DNA of 64,000 nucleotides, taken from the NCBI GenBank assembly GCA_900542145.1, contig UQMF01000001.1, forward strand, positions 1 to 64,000. The letters run 5' to 3'. This document shows positions 26,195 through 34,434 of this stretch, piece after piece. Position 1 is the first letter of the stretch, and the number at the start of each line of letters is the position of its first letter. The notes below the pieces were generated by a model. It ran no database searches and was not told where the DNA came from. It saw only the letters and a list, made by a program, of their open reading frames with translations. The position numbers and the translations under genes are program-made. Origin of the DNA: an uncultured Oscillospiraceae bacterium (GTDB lineage Bacteria > Bacillota > Clostridia > Oscillospirales > Ruminococcaceae).

Positions 26195-27571
26195 TTACAC
26201 ATTATTTTTATATATAAGCACCACGCATTCCACATGGCTTGTCCTCGGGAAAAGGTCGAACGGGCGCACCATTGCCGCGGTGTAGCCCAGCTCCGCCAGA
26301 CGTTTGCAGTCCCTCGCAGCGGTCGCCGCATTGCAGGATATCATGACGATACGCTCCGGCTGCATTCCAGCGCAGGCGGTAAGTGTATCCTCACTGCACC
26401 CTTTTCTGGGAGGATCGAGTATTATCACGTCCGGGCGCTCGCCGGACCTTTCCAGCTGCTGAGCCGCCTGCCCTGCGTCCGCGCAGATGAATTCCGCGTT
26501 CTTAACGGAATTGCGCTCCGCGTTCTCCCGGGCGTTCTCCACCGCCTGGGGGACTATCTCCGCGCCGATGAGCCTGCGCGCCTTCCCTGCCATGGAAAGT
26601 CCGATGGTTCCTGCGCCGCAGTAGAGGTCGAGAAGCAGCTTTCCCTCCGGCCGGGCGAATTCCGCAGCCTGGCGGTAGAGAGCCTCCGCCGCCGGAGTAT
26701 TCACCTGATAGAACGACTTCGGAGAAATTTCAACATTCACTCCGCACATCGTATCCTTTATTTCCGCCCTGCCGAAAAGAACCTGCTCATCCTCGCCGAG
26801 GATAACATTGGTGCGGTCGCGATTGATGTTGAGCACAACGCCGGTTATCTCCGGGAATCGCTCCGCAGCCGCCTTTGCGAGCCGCTCAAACTCCGGGACT
26901 TTCCTCCTTGCCACAAGGCACAGGCAAACCTCGCCGCTGTAGTGCCCCCGGCGCAGGTAAATATGCCGCAGCACTCCCTCGTGCTTCTCCTCGTTGTAGA
27001 CGGAGATACGGAGCCTGTCCGCCTGCTCCGTCACAAATCGTGTTATCTCCGCAAAAAGCTCCGGCTGCAAAGCGCACTTATCCACCTGGATGACCCTGTG
27101 GCTGCGCTCAGAGTAGAATCCGCAGACGGTCCTGCCGTCCTGCTTCGATACGGGCATTTGCAGCTTGTTTCGGTAGCCCTCCGGGGACTGACTCCCCTGT
27201 ATGGGCAGGAATTCCGGCGAAAGTCCGCCGAGCCGTGTAAAGGCGTCCTGCACGAATCCCTGCTTGGCGCGCAGCTCAGCCTCGTAGGAGATATGCCGGA
27301 AGCAGCAGCCGCCGCACTTCGCGTACACCGGACAGCCGTCCTCCGCCCTGTCCGGGGAGGCGGTGAGGATACCCTCGACGCGTCCGTAGGCGTAGCTTCG
27401 GAGCACCTTGACCACCCGGCAGGAAATAACGTCCCCGACGGCGGTCAGCGGCACAAAAATCGCCATTCCGCGCCCGTCGGAGCTGTCTTCTTTATAGTGA
27501 CCCACGCCGCTGCCCTCGTTTGTGAGCGCAGTTATCTCCAGCGTGATGATGTCGTTCTTTGCCAGCGGCAT
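26195..27571 (-). CDS. rlmD: 23S rRNA (uracil-C5)-methyltransferase, RlmD/RlmCD type
   Basis: A 458-residue SAM enzyme that makes m5U in 23S rRNA. The N-terminal TRAM domain (ITALTNEGSGVGHY) is followed by the iron-sulfur cysteine cluster CPVYAKCGGC, the SAM motif LLDLYCGAGTIGLSMA, ILDPPRKG and the catalytic Cys in MISCNAATAARD. In Firmicutes one such enzyme often does both U747 and U1939, so site specificity is open. Its ATG overlaps the prfB stop by one base (TGATG). Confidence 0.93.
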   Translation of the reverse strand: MPLAKNDIITLEITALTNEGSGVGHYKEDSSDGRGMAIFVPLTAVGDVISCRVVKVLRSYAYGRVEGILTASPDRAEDGCPVYAKCGGCCFRHISYEAELRAKQGFVQDAFTRLGGLSPEFLPIQGSQSPEGYRNKLQMPVSKQDGRTVCGFYSERSHRVIQVDKCALQPELFAEITRFVTEQADRLRISVYNEEKHEGVLRHIYLRRGHYSGEVCLCLVARRKVPEFERLAKAAAERFPEITGVVLNINRDRTNVILGEDEQVLFGRAEIKDTMCGVNVEISPKSFYQVNTPAAEALYRQAAEFARPEGKLLLDLYCGAGTIGLSMAGKARRLIGAEIVPQAVENARENAERNSVKNAEFICADAGQAAQQLERSGERPDVIILDPPRKGCSEDTLTACAGMQPERIVMISCNAATAARDCKRLAELGYTAAMVRPFDLFPRTSHVECVVLIYKNNV

Positions 27572-28683
27572 CAGATCTCACCCAGGCTCTTTGCCTTGAG
27601 ATAGGCGTAGATGAATCCGTCGATATCGCCGTCCATTACCGCCTGGATATTACCGCTCTCGAAGCCGGTACGTGTATCCTTCGCAAGGGTGTAGGGCATG
27701 AATACATAGGAGCGGATCTGGCTTCCCCACTCGATCTTGAGCTGCTCGCCCTTGATGTCGCTGATCTTTTCAAGGTGCTCGCGCTCCTTGATCTCGACCA
27801 GCTTGGACATCAGCATTTTCATCGCGAAGTCACGGTTCTGTACCTGGGAACGCTGGGTCTGGCAGGCAACGACGATGCCCGTGGGCTTGTGTATAAGTCT
27901 TACTGCGGAGGAAGTCTTGTTGATGTGCTGTCCGCCTGCGCCGCTCGCGCGGAATACTTCCATAATGATATCCTCATCGCGTATCTCGACGGAAACGTCC
28001 TTTTCGATCTCGGGCATTACCTCGACGCTGGCGAAGCTGGTGTGTCTTCTGCCCTGGGCGTCGAACGGGGAAACGCGCACCAGTCTGTGTACGCCGTTCT
28101 CGGACTTCAGGAATCCGTATGCGTTGAATCCCTGAATGTGGATAGAAGCGCTCTTTATTCCGGCTTCTTCACCGTCCAGGATATCCAGTACTTCGGTCTT
28201 GAATCCGTGGCGGTCAGCCCACTTCATATACATTCTCAGCAGCATGGAAACCCAGTCCTGCGCCTCGGTTCCGCCGGCGCCGGCATGGAACGTGAGAATC
28301 GCATTGGAGCTGTCGTACTCGCCTGTCATGAGGGTGGCAAGCTTCTGCTCCTCAAACTCGGTCTTTACCTTCTCGGCGAGTTCCTTTACCTCGTCAACGG
28401 CGCTCTCGTCGTTCTCCTCCTCGGCAAGCTCGATCATGGCGAGAACGTCGTCATGATTGGTCTTGAGGCGGTTGAAGTTCTCTATCGTGTTCTTGTACTG
28501 TCCGATCTGCTGCTGGACTGCCTGAGCCTTCTCGGGATCGTCCCAGAAATTCGGCTCGGTGGATTTCATCTCCAGTTCATCGACCTTGATCTGTATTCCG
28601 TCAAGGTTCAGCGCGCCCCTGAGCTCCTCTATCTGCGGTGTGAGCGCTTCCATCGCAAGTCTTGTTTCATCGTACTGTATCAT
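27571..28683 (-). CDS. prfB: Peptide chain release factor 2
   Basis: RF2 releases peptides at UGA and UAA. The 370-residue protein has the SPF codon-reading tripeptide in RVSPFDAQG and the GGQ loop in GAGGQHINKTSSAVR. The start ATG at 28683 has AGGAGA upstream; the longer frame runs through the promoter and tRNA and is not coding. In most bacteria prfB carries a +1 programmed frameshift at a UGA near codon 25. Here the frame is continuous through LRGALNLDG, with CTTGAC in frame, so that autoregulation is absent. Confidence 0.96.
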   Translation of the reverse strand: MIQYDETRLAMEALTPQIEELRGALNLDGIQIKVDELEMKSTEPNFWDDPEKAQAVQQQIGQYKNTIENFNRLKTNHDDVLAMIELAEEENDESAVDEVKELAEKVKTEFEEQKLATLMTGEYDSSNAILTFHAGAGGTEAQDWVSMLLRMYMKWADRHGFKTEVLDILDGEEAGIKSASIHIQGFNAYGFLKSENGVHRLVRVSPFDAQGRRHTSFASVEVMPEIEKDVSVEIRDEDIIMEVFRASGAGGQHINKTSSAVRLIHKPTGIVVACQTQRSQVQNRDFAMKMLMSKLVEIKEREHLEKISDIKGEQLKIEWGSQIRSYVFMPYTLAKDTRTGFESGNIQAVMDGDIDGFIYAYLKAKSLGEI

Positions 28684-28749
28684 AGTATCTCCTGTATAAA
28701 TTAGTATTATAAAGTATTCTCTGTCGCAAAAATACCCACTATCCTTTAT

Positions 28750-28778
28750 AGTATAGCACAAATCGCATGGATTTGCAA
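28750..28778 (-). promoter_or_regulatory. Promoter of the prfB operon
   Basis: On the minus strand, -35 TTGCAA (28773-28778), a 17-bp spacer ending TTGTGC, and -10 TATACT (28750-28755). It could drive all genes from prfB to yfhO, since spacings are short and no strong terminator is seen between them. Confidence 0.75.
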
Positions 28779-28807
28779 TACCCGGAGCGCATTTTTTCGA
28801 AATCCGG

Positions 28808-28836
28808 TTGACAAAACGTGCTTTGTGTGGTAAAAT
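28808..28836 (+). promoter_or_regulatory. Promoter of tRNA-Leu
   Basis: -35 TTGACA, a 17-bp spacer ending TGTGTGG, and -10 TAAAAT, 13 bases before the tRNA. Confidence 0.9.
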
Positions 28837-28849
28837 GATTATATTACAC

Positions 28850-28936
28850 GCCGGTATGTTGGAACTGGCAGACGAGGCGGACTCAAAATCCGCTGCTAGC
28901 AATAGCGTGTGGGTTCGACCCCCACTACCGGCACCA
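28850..28936 (+). tRNA. tRNA-Leu (anticodon CAA)
   Basis: An 87-nt class II tRNA with encoded CCA. The acceptor arms are GCCGGTA and TACCGGC. The anticodon stem GCGGA/TCCGC holds the loop CTCAAAA, giving CAA. There is a long variable arm (GCTAGCAATAGC region) and a T-arm GTGGG-TTCGACC-CCCAC. It reads UUG. It is a single-gene transcript. Confidence 0.96.
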
Positions 28937-28938
28937 GG

Positions 28939-28984
28939 CTCGGGCGGTATCGTGATCAATTACGATACCGCCCGAGAATTTTTT
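28939..28984 (+). terminator. Terminator of tRNA-Leu
   Basis: A perfect 15-bp stem CTCGGGCGGTATCGT with its complement is followed by AATTTTTTT. Confidence 0.93.
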
Positions 28985-29045
28985 TAATTCGTAATTCGTA
29001 ATGCGGAATTTCGGAGTCCGCTGCTGTGGACGAATATATGAATAT

Positions 29046-29072
29046 GGGAGGGGCAAGCCCCTCCCTCTTTGT
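29046..29072. terminator. GC-rich hairpin downstream of rlmN
   Basis: GGGAGGGGC-AA-GCCCCTCCC is a strong palindrome between tRNA-Leu and rlmN. The T-rich tail is on the plus strand (TCTTTG); the minus side is less T-rich. It resembles the hairpins at 44169 and 44350 and may be a repeat used as a terminator. Confidence 0.5.
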
Positions 29073-29103
29073 TATGTCCTGCAATAATTCCGAGTTTCCA
29101 ATT

Positions 29104-30126
29104 TCACTCCCCCATCTTCTGATGGAGCGAACTGAGCTGCCCGCACGCCGCCGCGATATCTCCGCCGAATTCCCGGCGCATGGTGACCGCCACACCGCGC
29201 TTCTTGAGCACGTCGTAAAACGCCATTATGCGCTCCCGGCTGCTGCGTGTGAATCCGCTGTCGTTGCCGTTGTACGGGATTATGTTCACATAGAATCTCC
29301 GGCTTCCTGCGACAAGTTCCGCAAGCCTTTCTGCCTGCTCCGGGGAGTCGTTCACGCCATTCAGCATGACGTATTCCAGCGTCACCCGGCGGTTGTGGCG
29401 CTCCGCAAATTCCCGGGCTGCTGCGATGACGTCGCGCACGGGATACTTCCGGTTCACCGGCATGAGTTCCGACCGCAGGGAATCCTCCGCCGCGTGCAGG
29501 CTGACCGCAAGACTGCACGGGTGCGGAAGCTCCGACCACCGCCGTATCCCCGGGACGATTCCGCAGGTAGACACCGTGACGTGCTTTTCGCCCAGGGCAA
29601 GACCCTTGTAGTCCGTGATGATGTCGCAGAAATCCCGGACTGCGCCGAAATTATCGAACGGCTCGCCTATCCCCATGACCGTGACGCTGTGGATCTCCGC
29701 GGAATACTCCCGGCGGAGTTTCATGACCTGCGCCACCATTTCCCCGGCGGAAAGGCTCCGGCGCTTCTTCAGCCTGCCGCTCTGGCAGAATCTGCACCCC
29801 ATGGCGCAGCCCACCTGGGTGGAAACGCAAACGCTGCCGCCGTATTCCTGCCGCATCAGCACAGATTCCACGAACTCCCCGTCTGCCAGCCGCAGCAGTA
29901 TCTTGGCGGTATCCTCGCTGCCGCTCACCGCTTCCGTTTCCGGGAGCTCCAGTGTGAATTCCTGCTCCAGTGCTGATATCACGCGTTGCGCGAAGGGAAG
30001 CTCCGCAAAGCTGCGCAGTCCGCGCTGATAGATGTATTCGTACAGTATCGCCGCCTTCGCCGGATTTTCTCCGCACCCCCGGAACCACTCCTCCAGCGCC
30101 GCCCTTGTCATTGACCAGATGTCCAT
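29104..30126 (-). CDS. rlmN: Dual-specificity RNA methyltransferase RlmN
   Basis: RlmN is a radical SAM enzyme that makes m2A at 23S A2503 and tRNA A37. The 340-residue protein has the cluster CxxxCxxC at Cys107, Cys111 and Cys114, the MGIGEPFDNF motif, AVSLHAAEDSLRSELMPVN and the second catalytic Cys near residue 328 in AACGQL. The ATG directly abuts the stop of the upstream YhcC-type gene, so the two are co-transcribed. Confidence 0.95.
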   Translation of the reverse strand: MDIWSMTRAALEEWFRGCGENPAKAAILYEYIYQRGLRSFAELPFAQRVISALEQEFTLELPETEAVSGSEDTAKILLRLADGEFVESVLMRQEYGGSVCVSTQVGCAMGCRFCQSGRLKKRRSLSAGEMVAQVMKLRREYSAEIHSVTVMGIGEPFDNFGAVRDFCDIITDYKGLALGEKHVTVSTCGIVPGIRRWSELPHPCSLAVSLHAAEDSLRSELMPVNRKYPVRDVIAAAREFAERHNRRVTLEYVMLNGVNDSPEQAERLAELVAGSRRFYVNIIPYNGNDSGFTRSSRERIMAFYDVLKKRGVAVTMRREFGGDIAAACGQLSSLHQKMGE

Positions 30127-31056
30127 TCAATCCTCCCGGAACCTCGCTCCCTGTATGCTGTCAAGCTGCTTCTGCCGCTTCATTATACCACCCAGTACCG
30201 CCCTTTTGTCCAGGCTCCACAGCGGCGCCAGCAGCGTATTTCTGTCCCCGTCCCCGGTCAGACGCTCGATCACGGTTTCCGCCGGGAGAAGCTCCAGCTG
30301 CCGCACCGTTACATCAATGTAGTCCTGCATGTCCATCGGGGCGTAGTCGCCGCCGCGCCACAGCTGCGCAAGGGCAGTCCCCTCAATGACGTGCAGCAGG
30401 TGAATTTTCACCCCGTCCGGGCGCAGTTTTCCGAGGATCTCAGCGGTTTGCAGCATCATTTCCGGCGTTTCCCCGGGCAGCCCGTTTATTATGTGGACGC
30501 ACACGCGCAGCCCGTATTCCCTCGCCGTGCGGAATCCCTCCAGGAACCGCGCAAAGTCGTGACCGCGGTTGATGTATTCCGCGGTGCTGTCGTGGGCGGT
30601 CTGCAATCCAAGCTCCACCGTCACCGGGACTCCGAGGGAAGCCAGGAGTTCCGCGCGCTCGCCGTCGATACAGTCCGCCCGGGTAGCGCAGGAAATCCCA
30701 CACACGCCGCATTCCAGCGCCTGGGAGTAAACCTCCCGGAGCCGCTCCGGGCTGCCGTAGGTATTCGTGTGCGCCTGGAAATACGCTATAACCCCGGCGT
30801 CCGGGTGGGAAACGCGTATCCGCGCGCTCTCCCGGAGTATCTGTTCCCTGACGGAAAGCGCAGGAGCAGTGAAGTATCCGCTGCCGCCGGAGCAGTAAAT
30901 ACAGCCGCCGGAGCCGCAGCTGCCGTCAATATTCGGGCAGGTGAATCCGGCGTCCACAACAGCCTTGTACACCGGTCTGCCCCATATGCGCATGTTGTGG
31001 TATTTCAGCGTGTGGTACCTGCTTCCGTCGTCGGAATACTGGAATTTCTGTGGCAT
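30127..31056 (-). CDS. yhcC: Radical SAM protein of the YhcC/TIGR01212 family
   Basis: A 309-residue radical SAM enzyme. Its iron-sulfur ligands are spaced unusually, CPNIDGSCGSGGCIYC, which marks this family, followed by YFQAHTNTYGS, GTRAD-like CATRADCID, ELGLQTAHDST and HIINGLPGET. The reaction is not established; genes of this type often accompany tRNA or translation genes. Here it is the first gene of a pair with rlmN. Confidence 0.9.
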   Translation of the reverse strand: MPQKFQYSDDGSRYHTLKYHNMRIWGRPVYKAVVDAGFTCPNIDGSCGSGGCIYCSGGSGYFTAPALSVREQILRESARIRVSHPDAGVIAYFQAHTNTYGSPERLREVYSQALECGVCGISCATRADCIDGERAELLASLGVPVTVELGLQTAHDSTAEYINRGHDFARFLEGFRTAREYGLRVCVHIINGLPGETPEMMLQTAEILGKLRPDGVKIHLLHVIEGTALAQLWRGGDYAPMDMQDYIDVTVRQLELLPAETVIERLTGDGDRNTLLAPLWSLDKRAVLGGIMKRQKQLDSIQGARFRED

Positions 31057-31093
31057 GTCGTCCCCCTGCGTATATGTAGTGTAGATGTATAAC

Positions 31094-31122
31094 AGTATAC
31101 CACAACCATAGTCCTACGTCAA
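31094..31122 (-). promoter_or_regulatory. Promoter of yhcC-rlmN
   Basis: On the minus strand, -35 TTGACG (31117-31122), a 17-bp spacer ending TTGTGG, and -10 TATACT (31094-31099). Confidence 0.82.
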
Positions 31123-31295
31123 ATACGCCACACCTGTCCGCATATGCGCATTTGTGAAACATTACTGCAAACCGCACAGCATTGCCAGAATGCCGCCTAT
31201 AAGCAACACGCTGTCCCATAATCCGCAGCATTGATTTGTGTATATCCAACGAAATTCAACAAGGTATTTTGTGCAAAACTTAATTTCATTATACC
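31123..31295. other. Intergenic region between divergent promoters, nothing recognised
   Basis: This 173-base gap separates the divergent yhcC and nrdD promoters. It is A/T-richer than the genes. I looked for a NrdR box (the usual repressor site before nrd genes) and did not see a convincing pair. Confidence 0.5.
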
Positions 31296-31324
31296 TTGAC
31301 AAATATCCTGCATGCCTATATAAT
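31296..31324 (+). promoter_or_regulatory. Promoter of nrdD
   Basis: -35 TTGACA, a 17-bp spacer and -10 TATAAT: full consensus in both boxes. The start codon is about 70 bases downstream. Confidence 0.9.
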
Positions 31325-31397
31325 AGATATATCGACATTATTTATACAAGATATTGTGTTGTTTTATTTCATTTAAAAAAGAAAGAGGAACAGTGAC

Positions 31398-33731
31398 ATG
31401 GCAATGATAACGATGATAAAAAAGCGGGACGGGCGGCAGGTGCCTTTCAATATAGAGAAGATAGCAAACGCAATATTCAAAGCCGCTCAGACAGTAGGCG
31501 GCAGAGATTTCAGCGAGGCAATGGCGCTTGCTGACAAGGTGTGTCAGCGTCTTTCCGAGGAGATAATCGGACGGAATCCCTCCGTTGAAGAGGTACAGGA
31601 TATGGTGGAGAAAGTTCTCGTCGAGGAGGGTCACGCAAAAACCGCCAAAGCGTATATTCTCTATCGTGCGGACCGCACCCGGGCACGCGAGATGGATTCC
31701 ACCCTCATGAAGATATATGAGGATCTGACCTTCAAATCCGCGTCAGACTGCGACATCAAGCGCGAAAACGCAAATATCGACGGCGACACCGCCATGGGAA
31801 CCATGCTGAAATACGGCAGCGAGGGCGCGAAGCAGTTCAACGAGATGTACGTCCTCGACCCGAAGCACTCCCAGGCGCACATCAACGGCGATATTCATAT
31901 CCATGACCTGGATTTCCTCACTCTCACGACCACCTGCTGCCAGATAGACCTGCTCAAGCTGTTCCACGGCGGATTCTCCACCGGTCACGGCTATCTGCGC
32001 GAACCGAACGATATTTCCAGCTACGCAGCGCTTGCATGCATTGCAATACAGTCCAACCAGAACGACCAGCACGGCGGTCAGTCCGTGCCGAATTTCGACT
32101 ACGCAATGGCAGAGGGCGTAAAGAAGACCTTCCGCAGGCTGTATACCAACAACCTCGCCAAGGCAGTGTCCTTCTCCCTCGGGCTTGACGACTTCACCGA
32201 TGTCCTCGCCGAGATGAAGAAGGCAGCCGCCGACATCGAGCAGGAATCCGGTCTTTATCCCAGACTCCGGAACAACGACGACTACAAGGCGAAGGAATGG
32301 GAAAAGATCGCCGGAAAGTACGGTGAGAACTTCTCCCATCTTCAGGACAGCGCCGAAAAACTCGCGGAATCCGAAACCGACCGCGCCACATACCAGGCAA
32401 TGGAAGCGCTCATTCACAACCTGAACACCATGAATTCCAGGGCGGGAGCGCAGAATCCGTTCTCGTCCATCAACTACGGAACCGACACATCCCCCGAGGG
32501 CCGCATGGTCATCAAGAACGTAATGCTCGCGGAGGAGCACGGACTCGGCAACGGGGAAACCCCGATATTCCCGATCCACATTTTCAAGGTCAAGGAAGGA
32601 ATCAACTACAATCCCGACGACCCGAACTACGACCTGTTCAAGCTGGCTATCCGCGTTTCCGCGAAGCGCATGTTCCCGAACTTCTCGTTCATTGACGCGC
32701 CGTTCAACCTCCAGTACTACAAGCCTGGTGATTACCACACCGAGGCGGCTTACATGGGCTGCCGCACCAGAGTTATCGGCAACGTATACGACCCCACCCG
32801 TGAGATAGTCACCGGCAGAGGCAACCTCAGCTTCACCACCATCAACCTTCCGCGCCTTGCCATCGAAGCGCACGGCGACCTGGACAAGTTCTATGCTTCC
32901 CTGGATGATATGATGAATCTGGTTGTCGATCAGCTGGTATTCCGCTTCAAGATACAGTGCCGCAAGCATGTAAAGAACTTCCCGTTCCTGATGGGTCAGG
33001 GCGTGTGGATTGATTCCGAGAAGCTGTCGGAGAACGACAGCATCGCCGAGATACTCAAGCATGGCACCCTCTCCATGGGATTCATCGGCCTGGCGGAATG
33101 CCTGAAGGCGCTCATCGGCGTACATCACGGAGAATCCTCCGAGGCACAGAAGCTCGGTCTTGACATCATCACACGCATGAGAAAGCGCATGGACGACGAG
33201 AGCGAAAAAACGCACCTCAACTTCAGCCTGCTGGCTACTCCGGCAGAGGGACTTTCCGGCAGGTTCGTCCGCATGGACAAGAAGCGCTACGGCGAGATCC
33301 CCGGAGTCACCGACAGGGATTACTACACGAACTCCTTCCATATCCCGGTGTACTACAACATCAGCGCGTTCCGCAAGATCAAGCTGGAGGCGCCCTATCA
33401 CGCCCTCACCAACGGCGGTCACATCAGCTACATCGAGCTTGACGGCGATCCGCTCAAGAATCTCGACGCGTTCGAGCAGATCGTCCGCTGCATGAAGGAG
33501 CAGGGTATTGGCTACGGCGCTATCAACCACCCGATCGACCGCGACCCGAGCTGCGGCTACACCGGAATAATCGACGACGAGTGCCCCTGCTGCCACCGCA
33601 GGGAGGAGGAGATCGCCTTTGAGCGTATCCGCCGTATCACAGGATATCTCGTAGGTACCCTTGACCGCTTCAACAATGCAAAGCGCGCCGAGGAATCCGA
33701 CCGCGTAAAGCACGGCACCTTCGGGGAATAA
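31398..33731 (+). CDS. nrdD: Anaerobic ribonucleoside-triphosphate reductase (glycyl radical)
   Basis: NrdD makes deoxyribonucleotides without oxygen, using formate as reductant in most members. The 777-residue protein has an N-terminal ATP-cone (KKRDGRQVPFNIEKIANAI), a long catalytic barrel, the C-terminal zinc cysteines CGYTGIIDDECPCC and the glycyl-radical end RRITGYLVGTLDRFNNAKR with the radical Gly about 30 residues before the C-terminus. AGAGGA precedes the ATG. The activase nrdG follows. Confidence 0.97.
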   Translation: MAMITMIKKRDGRQVPFNIEKIANAIFKAAQTVGGRDFSEAMALADKVCQRLSEEIIGRNPSVEEVQDMVEKVLVEEGHAKTAKAYILYRADRTRAREMDSTLMKIYEDLTFKSASDCDIKRENANIDGDTAMGTMLKYGSEGAKQFNEMYVLDPKHSQAHINGDIHIHDLDFLTLTTTCCQIDLLKLFHGGFSTGHGYLREPNDISSYAALACIAIQSNQNDQHGGQSVPNFDYAMAEGVKKTFRRLYTNNLAKAVSFSLGLDDFTDVLAEMKKAAADIEQESGLYPRLRNNDDYKAKEWEKIAGKYGENFSHLQDSAEKLAESETDRATYQAMEALIHNLNTMNSRAGAQNPFSSINYGTDTSPEGRMVIKNVMLAEEHGLGNGETPIFPIHIFKVKEGINYNPDDPNYDLFKLAIRVSAKRMFPNFSFIDAPFNLQYYKPGDYHTEAAYMGCRTRVIGNVYDPTREIVTGRGNLSFTTINLPRLAIEAHGDLDKFYASLDDMMNLVVDQLVFRFKIQCRKHVKNFPFLMGQGVWIDSEKLSENDSIAEILKHGTLSMGFIGLAECLKALIGVHHGESSEAQKLGLDIITRMRKRMDDESEKTHLNFSLLATPAEGLSGRFVRMDKKRYGEIPGVTDRDYYTNSFHIPVYYNISAFRKIKLEAPYHALTNGGHISYIELDGDPLKNLDAFEQIVRCMKEQGIGYGAINHPIDRDPSCGYTGIIDDECPCCHRREEEIAFERIRRITGYLVGTLDRFNNAKRAEESDRVKHGTFGE

Positions 33732-33754
33732 ATCAAACCACAACCGAAATGTAG

Positions 33755-33781
33755 GGGCGGATCCTGTATCCGCCCGTCATT
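33755..33781 (+). terminator. Hairpin between nrdD and nrdG (REP-like, possible terminator)
   Basis: GGGCGGAT-CCTGT-ATCCGCCC is followed by GTCATTTTT. It may attenuate transcription into nrdG or be a repeat; the 114-130 hairpin has the same core. Confidence 0.6.
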
Positions 33782-33810
33782 TTTGTATTCAGGAATCGAA
33801 AGGAATCACC

Positions 33811-34317
33811 ATGGAAATAAGAATTGCAGGAACAGTCGAGGACTCCATCGTTGACGGCCCCGGACTGCGCTTCGTGGTATTCGTGCAGGGCTGTCCGCAC
33901 CACTGCGACGGCTGTCACAATCCGGAAACCCACGACTTCTCCGGCGGAAAGCTGACCACCACCGACTCGCTGTATGAGCAGTGCATGGAAAATCCCCTGT
34001 GCAGAGGAGTAACGTTCTCCGGTGGGGAGCCGTTCTGCCAGGCGGAAGCGCTGTACGAACTGGGCAGCCGCTTCAGAGCCGCCGGCAAGCACCTGATGTG
34101 CTACAGCGGCTGGACCTACGAGGAACTTATGGCGAAGGCGCAGCGCGAGGAATACGTCGGGAAGCTGCTGGGAATACTCGACGTGCTGGTGGACGGGCGG
34201 TTCGATATTTCGAAGCGCTCACTGTCGCTGCAATTCCGCGGAAGCTCCAATCAGCGGCTGATAAACGTCCCCGAGAGCCTGAGAACCGGCGCGGCGGTGG
34301 AATATCCTGAACTGTGA
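33811..34317 (+). CDS. nrdG: Anaerobic ribonucleotide reductase activating protein
   Basis: NrdG is the radical SAM activase that installs the glycyl radical in NrdD. At 168 residues it has the expected N-terminal cluster CPHHCDGC and the SAM-binding TFSGGEPFCQAEAL. GAAAGGAA precedes the ATG. It follows nrdD with an 80-base gap containing a hairpin, so its level may be lower than that of nrdD. Confidence 0.96.
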   Translation: MEIRIAGTVEDSIVDGPGLRFVVFVQGCPHHCDGCHNPETHDFSGGKLTTTDSLYEQCMENPLCRGVTFSGGEPFCQAEALYELGSRFRAAGKHLMCYSGWTYEELMAKAQREEYVGKLLGILDVLVDGRFDISKRSLSLQFRGSSNQRLINVPESLRTGAAVEYPEL

Positions 34318-34326
34318 AGCACTCAA

Positions 34327-34348
34327 ATTATTACAAAACTGTAATAAT
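34327..34348. promoter_or_regulatory. Inverted repeat upstream of the SBP promoter
   Basis: ATTATTACA-AAAC-TGTAATAAT is a perfect 9-bp inverted repeat 18 bases before the -35 box at 34367. It is too A/T-rich for a strong terminator and has the form of a dimeric regulator site. The regulator is unknown. Confidence 0.5.
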
Positions 34349-34366
34349 AAAAAATGCTGAAATCGG

Positions 34367-34395
34367 TTGAATAAATCAGAAGATAATGCTATAAT
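34367..34395 (+). promoter_or_regulatory. Promoter of the oligopeptide-binding lipoprotein gene
   Basis: -35 TTGAAT, a 17-bp spacer ending AATGC, and -10 TATAAT. Confidence 0.8.
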
Positions 34396-34434
34396 TAATT
34401 GTAAATTGCATTTTCAAGTAGAAAGGAATCAACC

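Noticed and set aside
27571..28959. Longer prfB reading starting at 28959
   Set aside because: The added 92 residues cover the promoter and the tRNA-Leu gene, while an ATG with AGGAGA stands at 28683.
31057..31397. Search for NrdR boxes before nrdD
   Set aside because: No pair of sites matching ACACWATATATWGTGT was found.
31743..33743. 666-codon minus-strand frame opposite nrdD
   Set aside because: Antisense shadow of nrdD, whose motifs are complete; the predicted product is of low plausibility.
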